DNA from: Halomonas sp. McH1-25
GTDB taxonomy: Bacteria > Pseudomonadota > Gammaproteobacteria > Pseudomonadales > Halomonadaceae
NCBI RefSeq assembly: GCF_022348165.1
Contig: NZ_JAKRFI010000005.1
Location: forward strand, 124,001 to 188,000
DNA length: 64,000 nucleotides
Reading direction: 5' to 3'
Shown here: positions 59,107 through 64,000 of the stretch, piece by piece
Position numbering within the stretch: the first letter of the stretch is position 1
Layout of the letters: every line of letters starts with the position of its first letter
Translations under genes and position numbers: made by a program
Notes under the pieces: model-generated
Databases searched by the model: none
Told to the model about the DNA's origin: nothing
Seen by the model: the letters and a program-made list of their open reading frames with translations, nothing else

Positions 59107-62100
59107 TTAGAGCTTCTCGACCCGCACCAGGAACGATTTGAATTCCGGCGTCTGGGTATTGGCGTCGCCGACGAAAGGCGTCAGCTCGTTGGTGAGGTGC
59201 GCTTTCTTGGCGACGCCCTTGAAGCCCCAGTGCAAAGGAATTCCCACCTGATGGACCGTCTTGCCGGCCACTTGCAGGGCCCGGATACGCTTGGTGACCA
59301 CCGCCACCGCATCGACATGGCCGCGCTTGGAGATGACTCGCACCCGGTCGCCGCGCTCGATACCCAGCTCCTCGGCCAACGCCGTACCGATCTCGACGAA
59401 CTTCTCGGGCTGCATGATCGCATTGAGCAAGGCATGCGTAGTCCAGAAGTGGAAGTGCTCGGTGAGGCGATAGGTCGTCGCCGCGTGCGGGAACTCCTCG
59501 AACGTGCCGAAATTCTCCCGGTCTTCCTCGAACACCCGGGCGGCCGGATTGTTCTTGGCCAGCGGGTTGTCGGGATGCAGCGGGTTCATGCCGATCGGCG
59601 ACTCGAACGGCTCGTAGTGTTCGGGGAACGGTCCCTCGGCCATGCGATCCCTGGCGAACAGCTGTCCGCGTCCGGTCTGGTTCATGATGAACGGCCCCAG
59701 CCCGGCAGACGGCGGTGACTGCTTGGGGAAATCGGGAATATCGGCACCGACCCAACGGGCTCCATTCCACCAGACCAGCGCTTTCTCGCGGGTCCATGGG
59801 GTGCCGTCGGGACGCGCCGAGGCGCGGTTGTAGAGAATGCGCCGATTGACCGGCCACGCCCAAGCCCAGCCCAGCGTCATGCCGATGCCGTAGGGGTCGG
59901 AGTTGTCGCGCCGCGCCATCTGGTTGCCTTCTTCGGTCCACGATCCCGAGAATATCCAGCAACCGCAGGAGGTACTGCCGTCGTTTCTCAAGGCGCCGAA
60001 ATCCGGCAATTGCTCACCGGCGCGGCATAGCAGGTTGCCGTTGTCGTCATGGACGTCACGAAGCGCCCAACCGTTATACTCGCGCGCCAGTTCCGACGCG
60101 CCCGGTACATCCGGCTGACGGTAAGGCCAAGTCAGGTTGAGAATGGGGTCGGGAAAAGCGCCGCCTTCCTCGCGGTACATGGCCTGCAGGCGATGGAACA
60201 ATCCCGCCATGATTTCCAGATCGGGACGCGCCTCGCCCGGCGGTGGCGCGGCGGCCCAGTGCCACTGAAGCCAGCGGGCACTGTTGACGATGGAGCCATC
60301 CTCCTCGGCAAAGCAGGTCGTCGGCAGGCGGAACACCTCGGTCTGGATCTCCTCGGGATTGACCGGGTTGTATTCTCCATGATTTTTCCAGAACTCGGCG
60401 GTTTCCGTCGCCAGCGGGTCCATGACCACCAGGTACTTCAGATTCGAGAGTGCCCGAGTGACCTTGGCTTTATGGGGGAACGACGCCAACGGATTGAAGC
60501 CCTGACAGAAATAACCATTGATCTCGCCGTTGCTCATGCGATGGAAGGCATGCAGCACATCGTAGAGCGGCTCGCTGAGCTTGGGCAGCCAGTCATAACA
60601 CCAGTTGTTGGCCTCGGTGGCGGCATCGCCGAACCACGCTTTCATCAGGCTGACATGGAAGCGCTCGTAATGGTGCCAGTAGGACACCTCGTCGGGCAGC
60701 AGCGGCTCGCGCGTACGCTTCTCGATATAATCCTGGTAGCTCTGTTCCTCGGCCTGGGCCAGGCTCATGTATCCCGGCAACAGGTTGGAAAGCAGCCCCA
60801 GATCGGTCAGGCCCTGAATGTTGGAATGCCCACGCAGTGCGTTGACCCCGCCCCCGACCATGCCCATGTTGCCAAGCAGCAACTGCACCATGGCCGCCGT
60901 ACGGATGATCTGCGAGCCAATCGAGTGCTGTGTCCACCCCAGCGCATACAGGATGGTCATGGTCTGGCCGGTAGTCGCCGTCTCGGCGACCATGTCCCAG
61001 ACACGCTGGATCTTGTGACGTGGCGTGCCGCAGACGCTTTCCACCATATCCAGGGTGTAGCGACTGTAATGCTTGCGCATCAGTTGGAATACGCAACGCG
61101 GGTGCTGCAGCGTCTCGTCGCGCCGTGCGTGCCCCTGTTCGTTGAGCTCGTACTGCCAAGTGTCCTTGTCGTACTCCCCGGTCGTCGGTTCGAAGCCGGT
61201 GAACAGCCCATCTTCGAATCCGAACTCCTCGCGTACGATCAGTGCGGCGTCAGTGTAGTTACGTACGTACTCGTGATGGATCTGATCAGTCTCGATCAAG
61301 TAGCTGATCAGCCCGCCCAGGAACATGATGTCCGTGCCGGTGCGAATTTCCGCCGTGAAGTCGGCGACCGCTCCCGTCCGGGTGACGCGTGGATCGACCG
61401 AGATCAACCGTGCATTGTTGCGATACTTGGCCTCCATGACCCAGCGGAAGCCCACGGGATGCGCCTCTGCCGAGTTGCCACCCATGGAGAGAATCAGATC
61501 AGCATTGCGGATATCGACCCAGTGATTGGTCATGGCACCGCGACCGAATGTTGGGGCAAGACCTGCCACCGTCGGTCCGTGTCAGACGCGCGCCTGGTTG
61601 TCGAAAGCCAGCATGCCGAGGCTACGTACCACCTTGTGGGTCAGGTAGCCGGTTTCGTTGGATGACGCCGATGCCGCCAGGAAACCGGCGGTCAGCCAAT
61701 GATTGACCGTATTGCCGTTCTCGTCCTCGCTGACGAAGTTGGCATCGCGGTCATCCTTCATACGCCGGGCGATGCGGTCCAGCGCCTCGTCCCAGCTGAT
61801 CCGCTTCCACTCGTTGCTGCCGGGCTCGCGCACCATGGGGTGCGACAAGCGTGAACGACTCTTAATGAAGTCGAGCACGCCAGCCCCCTTGGGGCACAGA
61901 GAACCGCGACTGACCGGATGGTCCGGATCGCCTTCGACGTGATAGATATCGTCGATGTTATTGATGCTCTCGTCACCCCGACTGTAAAGCAGCAGGCCAC
62001 ACCCCACCGAGCAGTAGGTGCAGTTGTTGCGGGTGATCTTGGCGCCGGTCAGCTTGAAATGGCGCACTGAAGCTACGGCCGGCTCCGGTGCGAACCCCAT

Positions 62101-62175
62101 CATGGCCATGCTCGATGTGGCCATGCCGGCAGCTCCCAGCTTGAAGAACTGCCTGCGCGTTACGCGTAGTGTCAT
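59107..62175 (-). CDS. fdoG: formate dehydrogenase alpha subunit, selenoprotein with in-frame UGA
   Basis: 1022 residues if the TGA at 61582-61584 is read as selenocysteine (residue 198). The sequence around it is NQARV-Sec-HGPTVAGLAPTF, as in E. coli FdnG/FdoG (Sec196). The N-terminus MTLRVTRRQFFKLGAAG carries a twin-arginine signal, so the enzyme works in the periplasm. A 4Fe-4S site CTYCSVGCG and the molybdopterin-guanine-dinucleotide domains follow. It oxidises formate to CO2 and passes electrons to FdoH/FdoI and quinone. AGGAGA precedes the start. It is the first gene of the operon fdoG-fdoH-fdoI-fdhE-selA-selB. An automatic caller would break it into two genes of 197 and about 820 residues. 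Confidence 0.97.
61540..61584 (-). promoter_or_regulatory. SECIS element of fdoG
   Basis: Directly after the UGA the message can fold into a hairpin with upper stem GGCA/UGCC and apical loop GGUCU (loop at 61559-61563). A lower stem forms from GACCGAC (just after the UGA) and GUCGGUC-type sequence further down (TCGGTCG at 61541-61547 read on the minus strand). This matches the bacterial SECIS pattern bound by SelB. Confidence 0.9.
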
Positions 62176-62281
62176 TTTTTTCTCCTCACCTCAGGCCATG
62201 CGCCAGGAAGCCGTCACGTGACAACCCGTTTTATCGATGCCTCTATTCTCTAAGCGTAGTGATACCCAACGTAGCCATGCA

Positions 62282-62300
62282 ACTTTAACTAATTTAAAGT
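62282..62300. promoter_or_regulatory. operator-like dyad upstream of fdoG
   Basis: ACTTTAA-CTAAT-TTAAAGT, a perfect 7-bp inverted repeat with a 5-bp spacer, about 107 bp before the fdoG start in an AT-rich stretch. It may be a regulator site for the formate dehydrogenase operon. I do not recognise the motif. Confidence 0.45.
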
Positions 62301-62471
62301 CCTGTTTTCGGTAACGATTTGTTATAGCGCCGGCTCTTCTGCTTGGGTTACCCTGACATTCATGACCGTATGTCGAACAACGGATCATGGAAGAATCGAT
62401 TCATGCTTATATACTGTGTTACACCGTGAAACGCAGCGGAGTCTGTACACGGTGCCGCACGGCAGAAAATA

Positions 62472-62518
62472 GCGCCAATAGGGGCTGCCCGGAATCATTT
62501 CGAGCAGCCCTGTTGGCG
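62472..62518 (+). promoter_or_regulatory. long hairpin in the leader of the symporter gene
   Basis: CGCCAA (62473-62478) with TTGGCG (62513-62518) and GGGCTGC (62482-62488) with GCAGCCC (62504-62510) form a 13-bp stem with a small internal loop and a 15-base apical loop. No T tract follows. It lies about 70 bp before the start codon. Confidence 0.45.
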
Positions 62519-62589
62519 TTGTCACTGCGTTACGTTTCGCACTGCCCTGATCGGACACAGGCAAGTCAAGCCATACAAGGATGCCTTCT

Positions 62590-64000
62590 ATGCATGCCCT
62601 CACCCTATTCTCGTTCTTGTTCTTTACCGGGTTGGTCGCATTGATCACCTGGCTCGTCACCCGGCGTGACGATCACAACAGTACCCGCGGCTATTTCCTT
62701 GCCGGACGCAGCCTGACCTTCCCTTTGATTGCCGGTTCGTTGCTGATGACCAACCTGTCTACCGAACAGATGGTCGGCCTCAACGGTGCCGCCTTCAATG
62801 ACGGCCTGAGCGTGATGGCCTGGGAAGTCATCGCCGTCATCGCCCTTGTCGCCCTGGCCCTGTTCTTCCTGCCGCGCTTTCTGCGCAGCGGTATCGCCAC
62901 GGTGCCGCAACTGCTGCGAATCCGCTTCGATGAAACCACGCAGCTGATCTGTAATATCATCTTCCTGCTCGCCTATGCGGTCATCCTGCTGCCGATCATT
63001 CTCTACTCCGGCGCAGTGGGACTCGCCGGCATGCTCGATCTGCAGGGCCTGACCGGTATCCAATCGGATACCGTACTGCTGTGGTCGACCGTCTGGGTAG
63101 TCGGCCTGATCGGCTCGGTCTACGCCTTGTTCGGTGGTCTGCGTACCGTTGCCGTCTCCGATACGCTCAACGGCGTCGGCCTGCTGGTTGGCGGCTTCGT
63201 GATCGTCTATTTCGGCTTGCAGGCAGTGGGTGGCGATAACGGTGTAATGGCTGGCTGGGATACGCTCAAGCAGAACGTGCCCGAGAAACTGAACTCGGTC
63301 GGCGGCGAAGATCAGCAGGTGCCCTTCGCTACGCTGTTCACCGGCGTATTCCTGATCAACCTGTTCTACTGGACCACCAACCAGCAAATCATCCAGCGCA
63401 CGTTCGCCGCCAAGACATTGGCAGAAGGCCAGAAGGGTGTGCTGCTCACCGGCCTGTTCAAGCTGCTTGGGCCGCTCTATCTGGTACTGCCCGGCATCAT
63501 TGCCTTCTACCTGTATGCCGATCAGGACGTACGCGCCGACGAAGCCTACGGTCACCTGGTGTTCAACGTGCTCCCGCCGTATCTCACCGGCTTCTTTGCA
63601 GCGGTGATGGTCGGTGCGATCCTGTCGTCGTTCAACTCGGCACTCAACAGCACCACTACCCTGTTCAGCCTCGGCCTGTATAAGGAAGTGTTCAACAAGA
63701 ACGCCAGCGAGGAGCACGTGGTGCGTGCCGGCAAGATCTTCGGCTGGATCCTGGCCTTCGCCTCGATGACCATCGCCCCGCTGCTGGCGGGTCAGGAAAG
63801 CCTGTTCGGCTACCTGCAGAAGATGAACGCGATGTATTTCATCCCCATCCTGGCCGTGGTGCTGGTCGGTCTGCTGACCAAGCGGGTTCCCGCCATCGGC
63901 GCCAAGATCTCGCTGATCGGTGGCTGTATCGTCATCGGCCTGGTCTACTTCGTGCCGCCGTTCACGGCGGTTCTCGACGTGATCCATAACTTCCACTTCG
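62590..64000 (+). CDS. sodium:solute symporter (SSS family), cut by window end
   Basis: 470 residues are visible and the frame runs off the window. The start [14 protein letters not shown] at 62590 has AAGG nine bases upstream; ATG 62581 is in frame but too close to that site. About 11-12 membrane segments are visible. [20 protein letters not shown] and [20 protein letters not shown] early on, and [20 protein letters not shown] later, match the SSS family (vSGLT-like sugar carriers). The transported substrate is not certain: sugar or polyol is likely from the vSGLT resemblance. It is divergent from fdoG. Confidence 0.92.
   Translation, partial: MHALTLFSFLFFTGLVALITWLVTRRDDHNSTRGYFLAGRSLTFPLIAGSLLMTNLSTEQMVGLNGAAFNDGLSVMAWEVIAVIALVALALFFLPRFLRSGIATVPQLLRIRFDETTQLICNIIFLLAYAVILLPIILYSGAVGLAGMLDLQGLTGIQSDTVLLWSTVWVVGLIGSVYALFGGLRTVAVSDTLNGVGLLVGGFVIVYFGLQAVGGDNGVMAGWDTLKQNVPEKLNSVGGEDQQVPFATLFTGVFLINLFYWTTNQQIIQRTFAAKTLAEGQKGVLLTGLFKLLGPLYLVLPGIIAFYLYADQDVRADEAYGHLVFNVLPPYLTGFFAAVMVGAILSSFNSALNSTTTLFSLGLYKEVFNKNASEEHVVRAGKIFGWILAFASMTIAPLLAGQESLFGYLQKMNAMYFIPILAVVLVGLLTKRVPAIGAKISLIGGCIVIGLVYFVPPFTAVLDVIHNFHF

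Larger units (their letters stand above)
62176..62589. other. divergent regulatory region, fdo operon / sodium symporter
   Basis: About 415 bp between the divergent start codons. Listed separately are an operator-like dyad (62282-62300) and a long hairpin in the symporter leader (62472-62518). The part near 62270-62340 is clearly AT-richer than the rest. I see no coding sequence. Confidence 0.5.

Noticed and set aside
61569-61584. Apparent stop codon splitting the formate dehydrogenase alpha gene into two genes or a pseudogene
   Set aside because: The TGA lies exactly at the conserved Sec site, with a SECIS hairpin after it and selABC downstream. It is recoding, not a mutation.
62605-63996. 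463-residue open frame on the minus strand
   Set aside because: It is the mirror of the sodium symporter coding sequence. Its composition (Q, D, E, H rich, without fold or motif) is typical of antisense frames in GC-rich DNA.

Overview
The window is a densely packed, GC-rich stretch of a gammaproteobacterial chromosome. The gene content (Rmf, UmuDC, RarA, LolA-FtsK, Aat-Bpt-InfA-ClpA-ClpS, HflD-PurB, the large 180-kDa-class NAD-glutamate dehydrogenase, a 532-residue Pseudomonas-type isocitrate lyase) points to a halophile-related lineage such as Halomonas/Chromohalobacter. That assignment is inferred from protein flavour and gene order, not from a database search. Most genes are ordinary housekeeping genes in short operons with clear hairpin terminators.

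Layout. 0-12 kb, minus strand: rlmL (cut by the window edge), rmf on the plus strand, pyrD, a two-domain periplasmic protein, gdhB, trmA, and a lysR-murI overlap. 12.3-14.1 kb: SOS-controlled umuDC, in which UmuD lacks both catalytic protease residues. 14-20.5 kb: a hemerythrin-like protein, rarA, lolA, ftsK. 20.7-25.5 kb: the N-degron genes aat, bpt, clpA and clpS around infA. 25.8-32 kb: rluE, a Nudix hydrolase, mnmA, hflD, purB, a 132-bp palindromic repeat, the L16 hydroxylase gene roxA and an acetyltransferase. 32-45 kb: aceA behind an array of TGTAGT/ACTACA half-sites, a SlyB-type lipoprotein, slyD, a secreted MsrA, a divergent MFS/LysR pair, an NlpC/P60 lipoprotein, an 819-residue protein with three DUF1266-like modules, and gabDT. 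45-50 kb: the large catalase katE, a DUF924 protein and a Tat-exported PhoD phosphatase.

49.9-52.9 kb is the accessory stretch. It holds a probable GGA-hairpin small RNA, a lone Cas2-fold (SinR-like) protein, two tiny genes (one with its start codon inside a perfect 15-bp inverted repeat), a bacterial oil-body-associated-protein (DUF1264) homologue, an unknown membrane protein and a degraded UmuC C-terminus. The stretch abuts the 3' end of the selenocysteine tRNA gene selC, a typical integration site, so it may be the scar of an integrated element.

52.96-62.2 kb is a self-contained selenocysteine module on the minus strand, transcribed fdoG-fdoH-fdoI-fdhE-selA-selB-selC. The fdoG reading frame contains an in-frame TGA followed by a SECIS-like hairpin with a GGUCU apical loop. 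The module therefore holds the selenoprotein, its partners, its maturation factor, the Sec synthase, the Sec elongation factor and the Sec tRNA; only selD is not in view. A sodium:solute symporter gene, cut by the window edge, is divergent from it.
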